This document shows, piece after piece, positions 6,690-14,185 of a stretch of 24,659 nucleotides of DNA; position 1 is the stretch's first letter; each line of letters begins with the position of its first letter. The stretch comes from Pseudomonadota bacterium (GTDB lineage: Bacteria > Pseudomonadota > Alphaproteobacteria > Acetobacterales > Acetobacteraceae): contig JAKBAQ010000012.1 of assembly GCA_021808985.1 (NCBI GenBank), positions 1 through 24,659 on the forward strand, given 5' to 3'. Made by a program: the position numbers and the translations under genes. Below the pieces are notes generated by a model. The model saw nothing but the letters and a program-made list of their open reading frames with translations. It ran no database searches and was not told the origin of the DNA.

Positions 6690-7700
6690 CTAGCGGCGCG
6701 CCGCGCCGCGGGCGCGCGAGGCCAGGGCCAGCATGGTCTGGCGGCAGAAAGCCTGGTCGGGGGTGAGGGTTTGCTTGCAGGCGGCCTCGGCCCGCAGGGC
6801 GGCGGCGATGGCCTCGGTGAGGGTGGGCAGGGTCCAGATGTTAAGGGCGCGGGTGACCAGGGGTTGCCGCTTGAAGAAGACCGGCGGGCGGATGGCGGCC
6901 ATGGCCTCGGCGGCGGAGGCGCCTTGCGCCATGGCGCCGGCGGCCAGGCGCAGGCGCAGCAGCTCGCCCAGCAGCACGCGCAGGATGCCGACCGGGGACT
7001 GGCCTTCGTCATAGGCCAGGGTTAAGGCACGGTCAGTGCCCGCGGGGTCGCCGGTGATGGTGGCGTCGATCGCCTCCTGGACGGAGCTGTCGCCGCCATC
7101 GGCCAGGGCGGCGCAGACATCGGACAGGGCGAGGCGCTGGGTGGCGCCGGCATAGAGCAGCAGGACTTCCAGCGCCTGGCGCAGCAGGCCTTCCTCGCCG
7201 GAGACGTTGCTGGCGACCCAGGTGGCGGCGTCAGGCTCGATGGTGATGTTCTGCGCGCGCAGCCGGGCGGTGATGACGGCGGGCAGGCGGGCGGGGTCGA
7301 TCGCGTAGCAGGCGATGGCGGTGGCGGCGGGGGATTTTTCGGCCAGCGCGCGCAGCTTGGATTTGCCGGTCAGCTCGCCGGCTTCCAGGATGATGAGCGC
7401 CTCGGGCGGGGATTTGAGCAGGGTTTCGAGCGGTTTGACCAGGGATTCGTGCGCGTCGCGCACGCGCACGACGCGCCGGTCGCCGGTGAGGGAGGCGGCG
7501 GTGGCCTCGGCCAGGAGGGTTGCGGGGTCTGGGTTGTGCAGCTCGGTGAAGCGGAAGGGATCTTCCAGCGTGCCGGGGATGGCGCGCGCCAGGGCGAGGC
7601 CGCGCTCGGCGACCAGGCCGGAATCCGGGCCGAAAATGAGGACGAGCGGCGTGCCGGGGTTTTTCAGGAACGCATCGATGCGTCCGGCGTCAAGCTTCAT
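6690..7700 (-). CDS. holA: DNA polymerase III subunit delta
   Basis: Delta subunit of the clamp loader, which opens the beta sliding clamp on DNA. The 336-residue length is normal. The N-terminus MKLDAGRIDAFLKNPGTPLV leads into LIFGPDSGLVAERG, the degenerate P-loop region characteristic of HolA. The family-typical RDAHESLVKPLETLL, LIILEAGELTGKSKLRALAEK and the later DEGQSPVGILRVLLGELLRL segments follow. Its ATG overlaps the stop of lptE by four bases (ATGA), and it is the last gene of leuS-lptE-holA, an order common in alphaproteobacteria. No clear terminator was seen after it. Confidence 0.93.
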   Translation of the reverse strand: MKLDAGRIDAFLKNPGTPLVLIFGPDSGLVAERGLALARAIPGTLEDPFRFTELHNPDPATLLAEATAASLTGDRRVVRVRDAHESLVKPLETLLKSPPEALIILEAGELTGKSKLRALAEKSPAATAIACYAIDPARLPAVITARLRAQNITIEPDAATWVASNVSGEEGLLRQALEVLLLYAGATQRLALSDVCAALADGGDSSVQEAIDATITGDPAGTDRALTLAYDEGQSPVGILRVLLGELLRLRLAAGAMAQGASAAEAMAAIRPPVFFKRQPLVTRALNIWTLPTLTEAIAAALRAEAACKQTLTPDQAFCRQTMLALASRARGAARR

Positions 7701-8209
7701 GCGCCGGGGTGGCTGTGAAAATAGGCGGCGAGCTGGCTGGTGATCTGGGCGGCGATGGTGTCGGCCAGCTGCTGGTTGACCGTGTCGGTCTCCAGGGTGA
7801 GGGCGAAATATTGCTGGTCGACGATGTTGGCCGCGTCCTCGGTGGTGGCGGTGCCGGAGGCGAGCGGGGCGCCGCCGCCGATGGGGGTGAGCACCCAGCC
7901 GGCGGTGGCGTTGAGGCGGTTGCGGGTGGTGGCGGTATCCTGCTGGACGCCGATGCCGGCGGTGCTGATGGTGTAGGCGACGCTGAGGCTGTACAGCTCG
8001 CGGGTGGGGGCGCCGGCGGTGTGGAGCTGGGTTTCCAGGCTTTCACGCAGCATCTGGCCGGGGCGCTCGGGGATGTTGGCGACGGCCACGGTATCAAGCT
8101 GCTGGGTGACGCTCGCGGGGCCGCTTTGGCTGTATAACGGCGTGAAGCCGCAGCCGGCGAGGGCGAGCAGGCCCAGGGCGGGAAGGAATTTACGCGGGTT
8201 TGACGACAA
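7697..8209 (-). CDS. lptE: LPS assembly lipoprotein LptE
   Basis: Outer-membrane lipoprotein that plugs and assembles the LptD barrel for lipopolysaccharide export. The 170-residue product starts with a lipoprotein signal peptide ending in the lipobox LAGC at residues 17-20 (C20 lipidated), followed by GFTPLYSQ, the usual start of mature LptE. The body is a small alpha/beta protein with a LREYSLSV-type strand (here ELYSLSVAYTIS) and RNRLNATAGWVL. The only possible start is TTG at 8209, because an in-frame stop lies just upstream. It lies inside the 3' end of leuS (20-base overlap), indicating coupled translation. Sequence conservation in LptE is low, so position in the operon supports the call. 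Confidence 0.88.
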   Translation of the reverse strand: MSSNPRKFLPALGLLALAGCGFTPLYSQSGPASVTQQLDTVAVANIPERPGQMLRESLETQLHTAGAPTRELYSLSVAYTISTAGIGVQQDTATTRNRLNATAGWVLTPIGGGAPLASGTATTEDAANIVDQQYFALTLETDTVNQQLADTIAAQITSQLAAYFHSHPGA

Positions 8210-10769
8210 AGTTCACGATCCTGTCCGGTACGCAGATTTCCTTGACGATGAGCTGCCCCTGTAATGCGCCCGCGACGGCCTGCTTGGCAATCGGCACGGC
8301 GGTGGCGGCGGTGGCGCCGGCGGGGAGCAGCACGGTGCCGCGCAATTTGCCGTTGACCTGCACGGCGATGGTGACTTCATCGACGGTGAGGTAGGCGGGG
8401 TCGGCCTTGGGCCAGGGGTTGGTGGCGACCATGCCGCTGTTGGGGCGCAGGGCGGCGAAGATTTCCTCGGCGAGGTGGGGCATCATCGGCGCGATGAGGT
8501 GGGAGATGGTCTCGATCGCCTCGAAGCGGGCCCAGAGCAAGGCGGGGTCGGCCGGGGTGGCGCCGGCGAGGGCGCCGGCAAGCTCATAAATGCGGGCGAC
8601 GGCGAGGTTGAAGGTGAAACTGTCCAGCGCCTCGCTGACCGCGGCGATGGTGCGGTGGGTGAGCTGGCGGAGTTTTTTGGCCTCGCCGGTGAAGGTTGCG
8701 GGGGCGTCGGCGCGCGGCTCGGCGGCGATGGCGAGGGCCAGGCGGTGGAGGCGGTGGACGAAGCGGTTGGCGCCGAGGATGCCGGATTCGGTCCATTCCA
8801 CGTCACGCTCGGGCGGATTGTCGGAGAGGACGAACCAGCGGGCGGTGTCGGCGCCGAAACGGTCTATGATGACGCCGGGGTCTACCGTGTTGCGCTTGGA
8901 TTTGGACATTTTCTCGATGCGGCCGACGGTGACGGGCGCGCCGGTGGTGGCGTGGCGGGCACCTTCGGGGGTTTTCAGCACTTCTTCGGGGTAGAGCCAG
9001 TTGCCTTGGCTGTCCTTATAGGATTCGTGCGTGACCATGCCCTGGGTGAAGAGGCCGGCGAAGGGCTCGCGCAGGGCGAGGTGACCGGTTTTTTGCATCG
9101 CGCGGGTGAAGAAGCGGGCGTAGAGCAGGTGCAGGATGGCATGCTCGATGCCGCCGACATATTGGTCCACCGGCAGCCAGTGAGCGGCGGCGGCGGGGTT
9201 GGTGGGCGTGGCGGCGTGGGGCGCGCAGAAGCGGGCGAAGTACCAGGAACTGTCAATGAAGGTGTCGAACGTGTCGGTCTCGCGCCGGGCGGGGGCGGCG
9301 CATTTGGGGCAGGGCACGTTGCCCCAGCTGGGGTGGTGGTCCAGCGGGTTGCCGGGACGATCAAAAGTGACGTCCCGCGGCAGGAGGACCGGGAGCTGGC
9401 TGGCCGGGACGGGCTGCGGGCCGCAGGCGGCGCAGTGGATGACCGGGATGGGGCAGCCCCAGTAACGCTGGCGGGAGATCCCCCAGTCGCGCAGGCGCCA
9501 GTTCTGCACCGCCTTGCCGGCGCCTGAGCGTTCCAGTTCGGCGATGGCGGCGGGCTTGGCCTGGGCGGTGGGCATGCCGGTGAGGAAGCCGGAATTGACG
9601 ATGACGCCTTCGCCGTCGAGCGCCTTGGTGAGGGTTTGGGGGATGGCCTCGGCGCTGGGGGCGATGACGATGGGGATGGGCAGGGTGTATTTGGTGGCGA
9701 ACTCAAAATCGCGCTCATCGCCGCAGGGGCAGCCGAAAATGGCGCCGGTGCCGTAATCCATGAGGACGAAATTGGCGATCCAGACCGGGTAGGTTTGGCC
9801 GTTGAGCGGGTTGGTGACGCGCAGCCCGGTATCAAAACCTTTTTTCTCGGCCTGCTCGATGGTGGCCTCCGAGGTGCCCTGGGCGGCGCATTCAGCCAGG
9901 AAGGCGGCGGCCGGCGCGCTGGATTGCGCGACCGCCTGGGCCAGCGGGTGCTCGGGCGCGATGGCGAGGAAGGACATGCCGAAGAGGGTGTCAGGCCGGG
10001 TGGTGTAGACGGCGATGGAGCCGATGCCGGCGAGCGGGGTGGTGAGGGCGAAAGTGACCTCGGCGCCCTGGGAGTGGCCGATCCAGTTCTCCTGCATCAG
10101 CTTCACCCGCTCGGGCCAGCGCGGCAGGGATTTCAGGCCCTCGAGGAGGTCTTCGGCGTAATCAGTGATTTTGAGGAACCATTGGGAGAGGTTCTTTTTT
10201 TCGACCAGGGCGCCGGAGAGCCAGCCGCGCCCGTCGATCACCTGTTCGTTGGCCAGGACGGTATGGTCCACCGGGTCCCAGTTCACCGCGCTCAGGCGCC
10301 GCTCAACCAGGCCGGCGGCCCAGAAATCCAGGAAGATTTTTTGCTGCTGGCCGTAATATTCAGGGTCGCAGGTGGCGAATTCACGCGACCAGTCAAGCGA
10401 GAGGCCCATGCGCTTGAGCTCGGCGCGCATGGTGGCGATGTTGGCGTAGGTCCAGCTGGCGGGGTCGGTCTTGCGCTGGCGGGCGGCGTTTTCAGCCGGC
10501 AGGCCGAAGGCGTCCCAGCCCATCGGGTGCAGGACATCATAGCCGCTGGCGCGCTTGTAGCGGGCGACGACGTCGCCCAGCGTGTAGTTGCGGACATGCC
10601 CCATGTGGATTTTGCCCGAGGGGTAGGGGAACATCTCCAGCACATAATATTTCGGCTTGCCGGAGGTGGGTGTGTCCGCCGCCTTGAACAGGGCGGCGGC
10701 CTCCCAGGCGGCCTGCCAGTGCGGCTCGGCGGTGGCGAAATCGTAGCGGGTGGTTTCAGTGTCTGACAT
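8190..10769 (-). CDS. leuS: leucyl-tRNA synthetase
   Basis: Class I synthetase charging tRNA-Leu in the cytoplasm, 859 residues as expected for a bacterial LeuRS. The HIGH-type motif HMGH is at 55-58 (in SGKIHMGHVRNYT), and KMSKS lies near residue 620 (in EKMSKSKRNTVDP). The CP1 editing domain shows TTRPDTLFGMSFLAIAPEHP and a DYGTGAIFGCPCGDERDFEF segment; the latter has CG where many enzymes have a G/A-His before the conserved Asp. A zinc-ribbon-like insert is visible as CAAC ... CPKC. The C-terminus has the usual VNGKLRGTV segment. First gene of leuS-lptE-holA. No strong ribosome binding site precedes the ATG. Confidence 0.97.
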   Translation of the reverse strand: MSDTETTRYDFATAEPHWQAAWEAAALFKAADTPTSGKPKYYVLEMFPYPSGKIHMGHVRNYTLGDVVARYKRASGYDVLHPMGWDAFGLPAENAARQRKTDPASWTYANIATMRAELKRMGLSLDWSREFATCDPEYYGQQQKIFLDFWAAGLVERRLSAVNWDPVDHTVLANEQVIDGRGWLSGALVEKKNLSQWFLKITDYAEDLLEGLKSLPRWPERVKLMQENWIGHSQGAEVTFALTTPLAGIGSIAVYTTRPDTLFGMSFLAIAPEHPLAQAVAQSSAPAAAFLAECAAQGTSEATIEQAEKKGFDTGLRVTNPLNGQTYPVWIANFVLMDYGTGAIFGCPCGDERDFEFATKYTLPIPIVIAPSAEAIPQTLTKALDGEGVIVNSGFLTGMPTAQAKPAAIAELERSGAGKAVQNWRLRDWGISRQRYWGCPIPVIHCAACGPQPVPASQLPVLLPRDVTFDRPGNPLDHHPSWGNVPCPKCAAPARRETDTFDTFIDSSWYFARFCAPHAATPTNPAAAAHWLPVDQYVGGIEHAILHLLYARFFTRAMQKTGHLALREPFAGLFTQGMVTHESYKDSQGNWLYPEEVLKTPEGARHATTGAPVTVGRIEKMSKSKRNTVDPGVIIDRFGADTARWFVLSDNPPERDVEWTESGILGANRFVHRLHRLALAIAAEPRADAPATFTGEAKKLRQLTHRTIAAVSEALDSFTFNLAVARIYELAGALAGATPADPALLWARFEAIETISHLIAPMMPHLAEEIFAALRPNSGMVATNPWPKADPAYLTVDEVTIAVQVNGKLRGTVLLPAGATAATAVPIAKQAVAGALQGQLIVKEICVPDRIVNFVVKPA

Positions 10770-10852
10770 TATGGCTTGTGTTTAGTGAACCGGCGGCGCC
10801 GCGCCAAGGGGCGGCATGGGTGGGGGGTGGTGGTTAAAATTTCGTATGGTTT

Positions 10853-10883
10853 TTGTATACTTCGGTAAACTTTTCGTGATAAC
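10853..10883 (+). promoter_or_regulatory. possible promoter for the flp pilin gene
   Basis: TTGTAT (10853-10858) and TGATAA (10877-10882) are -35/-10-like with an 18-base gap, in an AT-rich pocket between the divergent leuS and flp genes. The matches are moderate and the spacing slightly long, so this is tentative. Confidence 0.3.
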
Positions 10884-10940
10884 GTGAGCCGCGCTACTGG
10901 GTTACGCAACTTATCAATGCAAACGGGGAAGGGCTTACAA

Positions 10941-11114
10941 ATGATGACAGTTTTGCTGCAAACGGCGTTGCGGCTGCGGGCTGACAACCGGGCCGTGACG
11001 GCGATTGAGTATGCGTTGATCGCGGCGTTGATTGCGGTCGTGATTATTGGGGCGGTGAGCGCGGTGGGGACGGGGGTTTCCAACACGTTCAACAGCGTGG
11101 CGAGCGAACTTTAA
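10941..11114 (+). CDS. flp: Flp family type IVb pilin
   Basis: A 57-residue prepilin subunit of Tad/Flp-type adhesive pili. A short basic leader is followed by AVTAIEYALIAALIAVVIIG, the class IVb processing site plus hydrophobic helix. Cleavage is predicted between A18 and V19, which places the essential Glu-Tyr at mature positions 5 and 6. Position -1 is Ala rather than the usual Gly. I chose the ATG at 10941 because GGGGAAGGG lies eight bases upstream; earlier in-frame starts at 10884 and 10917 lack this. No tad/cpa assembly genes or prepilin peptidase are nearby, so the pilus machinery must be encoded elsewhere if the gene is functional. Its stop codon TAA directly abuts a MITE-like element. 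Confidence 0.9.
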   Translation: MMTVLLQTALRLRADNRAVTAIEYALIAALIAVVIIGAVSAVGTGVSNTFNSVASEL

Positions 11115-11267
11115 GAGATTGTTTTAAGAGTTTCTCTTATAAAGAATTGAAATTATTAAAAATTTTTGCGGGGCTTGGGGAGCTTTTTATAAAAAGCTCC
11201 CCAAGATTCTGGCCCTTTTTTGCAAAAAAGGGCCAGGCCCCAAAAAACTTTTGAGAATTATCCTTAA
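11115..11267. mobile_element. IS5-type MITE-like element, copy 2, right end degenerate
   Basis: Begins GAGATTGTTTTA directly after the TAA stop of flp, matching the outward-facing end of copy 1 (GAGACTGTTTCA read on the minus strand). Bases 11145-11267 align gap-free to 5249-5371. It contains a perfect 32-base palindrome at 11174-11205 and a perfect 24-base palindrome at 11211-11234. No CAGTCTC-like right end could be found before the hpnE stop, so that end is lost or decayed and the target duplication cannot be confirmed. No coding capacity. Confidence 0.6.
11174..11205. terminator. 32-base perfect palindrome, candidate bidirectional transcript end between flp and hpnE
   Basis: Arms CTTGGGGAGCTTTTTA / TAAAAAGCTCCCCAAG form an uninterrupted palindrome, followed by a second 24-base palindrome (GGCCCTTTTTTG / CAAAAAAGGGCC, 11211-11234). 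The site is between two convergent genes, where a terminator serving both strands would be useful. Internal T-runs are present in the arms but no classical trailing T-run. Confidence 0.4.
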
Positions 11268-11282
11268 CATTTTCAGGGTTCT

Positions 11283-11299
11283 CCCGCCGGAATGGCGGG
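11283..11299 (-). terminator. short GC-rich hairpin after hpnE
   Basis: CCCGCC (11283-11288) and GGCGGG (11294-11299) pair around a five-base loop, immediately past the hpnE stop at 11303-11305 on the minus strand. No T-run follows, so it is at best a weak or Rho-assisted transcript end. Confidence 0.3.
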
Positions 11300-11302
11300 G
11301 CG

Positions 11303-12493
11303 CTAGTTTTTGAAGGTGGCCATGAGGGCCAGGGCGGCGGCGTTGCCGGAGCGGATCGCTCCTTCGATGGTGGCGGGGAGGCCGGTGTCGGTCCAGTCGC
11401 CGGCGAGCATGAGGTTGGGGTTGGCGGTGCGGGTTTTGGGGCGGCGAGCCATTTGCGCCGGGGTGGCCAGCATGGTCGCGCGTTTTTCCCAGATGACGCG
11501 GTGGGGCGGCAGCTCGGGCGGCAGCGCGAAGGCGCTGGCGATTTCGCCCCAGACCTTGGCGGCGATGCGCTCGGGACTGAAATCAACATAGCGGCTGGCG
11601 GCGGAGATGGTGACGGAGAGCACCTCGCTATGGGCGAAGACCCATTCCGTGATGCCGCCGAGAAAGCCCCAGAAGCCGGCCTCGCCGGGGGGCAGGGCGT
11701 ATTTGAAGTGCAGGTTGTAGATCGACTCGAACTCAGTGGGGACGACGAGGCCGGGCACAAGCTCGGCCGCGGCCCAGGGCGGCACGGCGAGCACGGTTGC
11801 CTGGGTGGGGGTGAGCGCCGTGACGCGCTCGCCGAGGCGGATGTCGGCGCCGTGGTGGAGCAGCCAGTCCAGCGCCGGGTTGACGAAGGTTTCGGACAGG
11901 CCGACGCGGGCATAGCGGGGGATGGTGGCGTAGCCGCCCAGCTCCAGGGTTTCCTCGAACACGCTGCGCAGGGCGGCGGCGGCGGCCACCTGCGGGCTGG
12001 TGTTGAGCGCGGAGACGGCCAGCAGCTCCAGAAGCTGGGTGTAGAGCGGCCCGGTGCTGGCGAGCAGGGGGGCCACCAGATCAGCCTGGGTGGCTTTGCG
12101 CAGTTTGAGCAGGCCGAGATAATGGTGCAGCCGGGTGCCGGGGACGCGGCGGCTGGGCGAGAAGACCCACCAGGGAATGCTGCCCTGGTTGAGCCGAAGG
12201 GTCCAGCTTTCGCCGGTGCGCAGGTCATGAAACGGGAAAATGGGGCTGGCGGGGCCGGTGAGGGAACGCTTGGCGCCGATGCGGTGCAGGTAGGAGAGGG
12301 TGGCGATGTTGCCGGAGAGCAGCAGGTGGTTGCCATTGTCGATCCGGCAGCCGAGCTGATGGTCATAATGCGAGCGGGCGCGGCCGCCGGCGGTTTTGGC
12401 GGCCTCGAAGAGGACGACTTGGTGCCCGGCCTCGGTGAGCTGGCAGGCGGCGGCGAGGCCGGCGAGGCCGGCGCCGATGACATGGACTTTCAT
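11303..12493 (-). CDS. hpnE: hydroxysqualene dehydroxylase
   Basis: FAD-dependent enzyme that reductively removes the hydroxyl from hydroxysqualene to give squalene, the last step of the HpnDCE route. The 396-residue protein opens with a dinucleotide-binding motif (VIGAGLAGLAAACQLTEAG), has the GGRARS segment typical of the amine-oxidase/phytoene-desaturase-like fold, and ends with the second FAD motif LMLAGDWTDTGLPATIEGA. The ATG at 12493 lies seven bases after the hpnD stop. Last gene of the hpnABCDE operon. Assignment is firm because of family match and gene order. Confidence 0.93.
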   Translation of the reverse strand: MKVHVIGAGLAGLAAACQLTEAGHQVVLFEAAKTAGGRARSHYDHQLGCRIDNGNHLLLSGNIATLSYLHRIGAKRSLTGPASPIFPFHDLRTGESWTLRLNQGSIPWWVFSPSRRVPGTRLHHYLGLLKLRKATQADLVAPLLASTGPLYTQLLELLAVSALNTSPQVAAAAALRSVFEETLELGGYATIPRYARVGLSETFVNPALDWLLHHGADIRLGERVTALTPTQATVLAVPPWAAAELVPGLVVPTEFESIYNLHFKYALPPGEAGFWGFLGGITEWVFAHSEVLSVTISAASRYVDFSPERIAAKVWGEIASAFALPPELPPHRVIWEKRATMLATPAQMARRPKTRTANPNLMLAGDWTDTGLPATIEGAIRSGNAAALALMATFKN

Positions 12494-12500
12494 GATGCCC

Positions 12501-13346
12501 TCACGCGGCGAGCAGGCGCGCGGCCAGCACCAGCTTGCGCCAGGCCGGGAGTTTGACGCGCGGGGCGGCGTAGTTGAAGTTCTGGCGGCGCAGGATGGCG
12601 AGCAGGGGGCGGTAGCTGGCCTGCATCAGCCGCGCCGGGCGCATGGCGCGCGGGTTGCAGCGGGCCATGGCGGCATCAGCCAGGGCGAATTGCTGCTCGG
12701 CCATGGCGGCGAGGCGGGCGCAGACCTGGGGCAAGGCGGGCGAGGCGAGGGCGGCCTGGGGATCTGGCGGGATGGCGGCCTCTTCCAGGAATTCCCGCGG
12801 CAGATAGAGGCGGCCGCGCGCCGCGTCCTCGCCGACATCGCGCAGGATGTTGGTGAGCTGCAGGCCGCGGCCGAGGGCGTGGGCGACATCCTGCGCGGGG
12901 GCTGAGGAATCACCAAAGACATGCACGGAAAGACGCCCGACGGCCGATGCCACACGGTCACAATAGAGGTCCAGCGCCGAGAGGCTCGGCGCGATGATGG
13001 GATCTCCCGCATCCATCTCCATCCCATCGATGATGTCCTGGAAGTCTGAGAGCCGCAAATCAAATTTCTGTACGGCATCGAGCAGGGCGAGGGTGATGGG
13101 GCCGTCGGTCTGGCCATTATAGAGGGCGGCGATGCGGGTGCGCCAGGAATCCAGCGCGGCGCGTTTTTCGGCGAAGGGGACGGTGTCGTCATCGGCGATG
13201 TCGTCAACCACGCGGCAGAAGGCGTAGATGGCGTACATCGCCTCGCGCCGGGGCGGGGGCAGGATTTTCATGCCGTGATAGAAGGAGGTGCCGGAGGCCT
13301 TCACCAGGGCGGTGACATAGGCGCTGGGGGAGGGCGGCGCGCTCAT
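12501..13346 (-). CDS. hpnD: presqualene diphosphate synthase
   Basis: Condenses two farnesyl diphosphates to presqualene diphosphate, the first step to squalene in hopanoid producers. The 281-residue trans-isoprenyl synthase shows the first aspartate-rich motif as VVDDIADD (DDIAD at 48-52) and the second as NILRDVGED at 166-174, followed by RLYLPRE, all standard for the squalene/phytoene synthase family. Both aspartate motifs are intact, as required for diphosphate ionisation with magnesium. The start ATG overlaps the hpnC stop by four bases. It is separated from HpnC by gene order and by its closer match to phytoene-synthase-like enzymes. Confidence 0.93.
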   Translation of the reverse strand: MSAPPSPSAYVTALVKASGTSFYHGMKILPPPRREAMYAIYAFCRVVDDIADDDTVPFAEKRAALDSWRTRIAALYNGQTDGPITLALLDAVQKFDLRLSDFQDIIDGMEMDAGDPIIAPSLSALDLYCDRVASAVGRLSVHVFGDSSAPAQDVAHALGRGLQLTNILRDVGEDAARGRLYLPREFLEEAAIPPDPQAALASPALPQVCARLAAMAEQQFALADAAMARCNPRAMRPARLMQASYRPLLAILRRQNFNYAAPRVKLPAWRKLVLAARLLAA

Positions 13347-14185
13347 GCGAGGCGGCCCAGCGAGAGCAGGGTGGCGGCGATGAAATCAGCCTTGCTGAGC
13401 TTGACGCGGGTGGCCAGCGGGTCGCCATGGCGCAGCCGCGCGGTGAGGCGGCGGGCGAGGCGGGCGATGATGGCGGTTTCCATGCGCAGGCGGCGCGCGC
13501 GCACGAGGCCGGGCAGGGCGGCGGCGGTCTGGTTCAGCGCCTCGGTGAGGGTGAGCATCTGATCGAACACGGCGCGCAGGGCGGGGGTGGTTTCATCGCG
13601 GGCGAGATCGTCGGTCTTGCAGCCGGCCTGGCTCAGAAGGTCTTGCGGGAGGTAGCAGCGGTCGAGGCCGCGCAGGTCGGCCGCGCAATCCTGCAGGTGG
13701 TTGAGCACCTGGAGCGCGGCGCAGAGGGCGTCGGAGGCGGGCCAGGTGGCTTTGTCCTCGCCGTGCAGGGCGAGCACGTAGCGGCCGACCGGGGCGGCGG
13801 AGTAGCGGCAGTAATCCATCAGGGCTGCCCAGTCAGCATAGCGGGTTTGCGTTGCGTCCTGCCGGAAGGCGACCAGCAGCTCGCGCGCGTGGATGGCGGA
13901 GACGCCCGATTGCGCGAGCGAGGCGCGCAGCCGCGCGGCGCTGGGGGAGCCCTCGGCGCGGGCGCCGGTGAGGACGTCTTCCATGATGTTCAGACGGGCG
14001 ATTTTCTCGGCCGGGGAGAGGGTTGGGGAGTCGGCGATGTCATCCGCGTTGCGGGCGAAGGTGTAATAGGCGTGGACGTGCGCGCGCAGCTCCCGGCGGA
14101 TGAGCAGGGAGCCGACGGGGAAGTTCTCGTCGGCCTTGTCCTTGCCGGACCAGGCCTCGACATTGGCGGTGGTGGCGGGGCTCAT
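13343..14185 (-). CDS. hpnC: hydroxysqualene synthase
   Basis: Converts presqualene diphosphate to hydroxysqualene, the middle step between HpnD and HpnE. The 280-residue protein shares the isoprenyl-synthase fold. The first motif is ARNADDIAD (DDIAD at 48-52) and the second is NHLQDCAADL, with N162, Q165, D166 and D170. This NxxQD form distinguishes HpnC from HpnD. The start is the ATG at 14185 (MSPATTANVEAW), which gives an ATGA overlap with the hpnB stop; a further upstream start at 14218 would run deep into hpnB. Middle of the coupled hpnA-E operon. Confidence 0.92.
   Translation of the reverse strand: MSPATTANVEAWSGKDKADENFPVGSLLIRRELRAHVHAYYTFARNADDIADSPTLSPAEKIARLNIMEDVLTGARAEGSPSAARLRASLAQSGVSAIHARELLVAFRQDATQTRYADWAALMDYCRYSAAPVGRYVLALHGEDKATWPASDALCAALQVLNHLQDCAADLRGLDRCYLPQDLLSQAGCKTDDLARDETTPALRAVFDQMLTLTEALNQTAAALPGLVRARRLRMETAIIARLARRLTARLRHGDPLATRVKLSKADFIAATLLSLGRLA

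Noticed and set aside
11137..12483. Minus-strand open frame overlapping hpnE and running through the MITE-like element.
   Set aside because: It is Pro/Ser/Ala-rich in the hpnE-shadow part, and its tail (LGELFIKSSPSPAKIFNNFN) is just the translated palindrome element. hpnE in the other frame is a clear enzyme.
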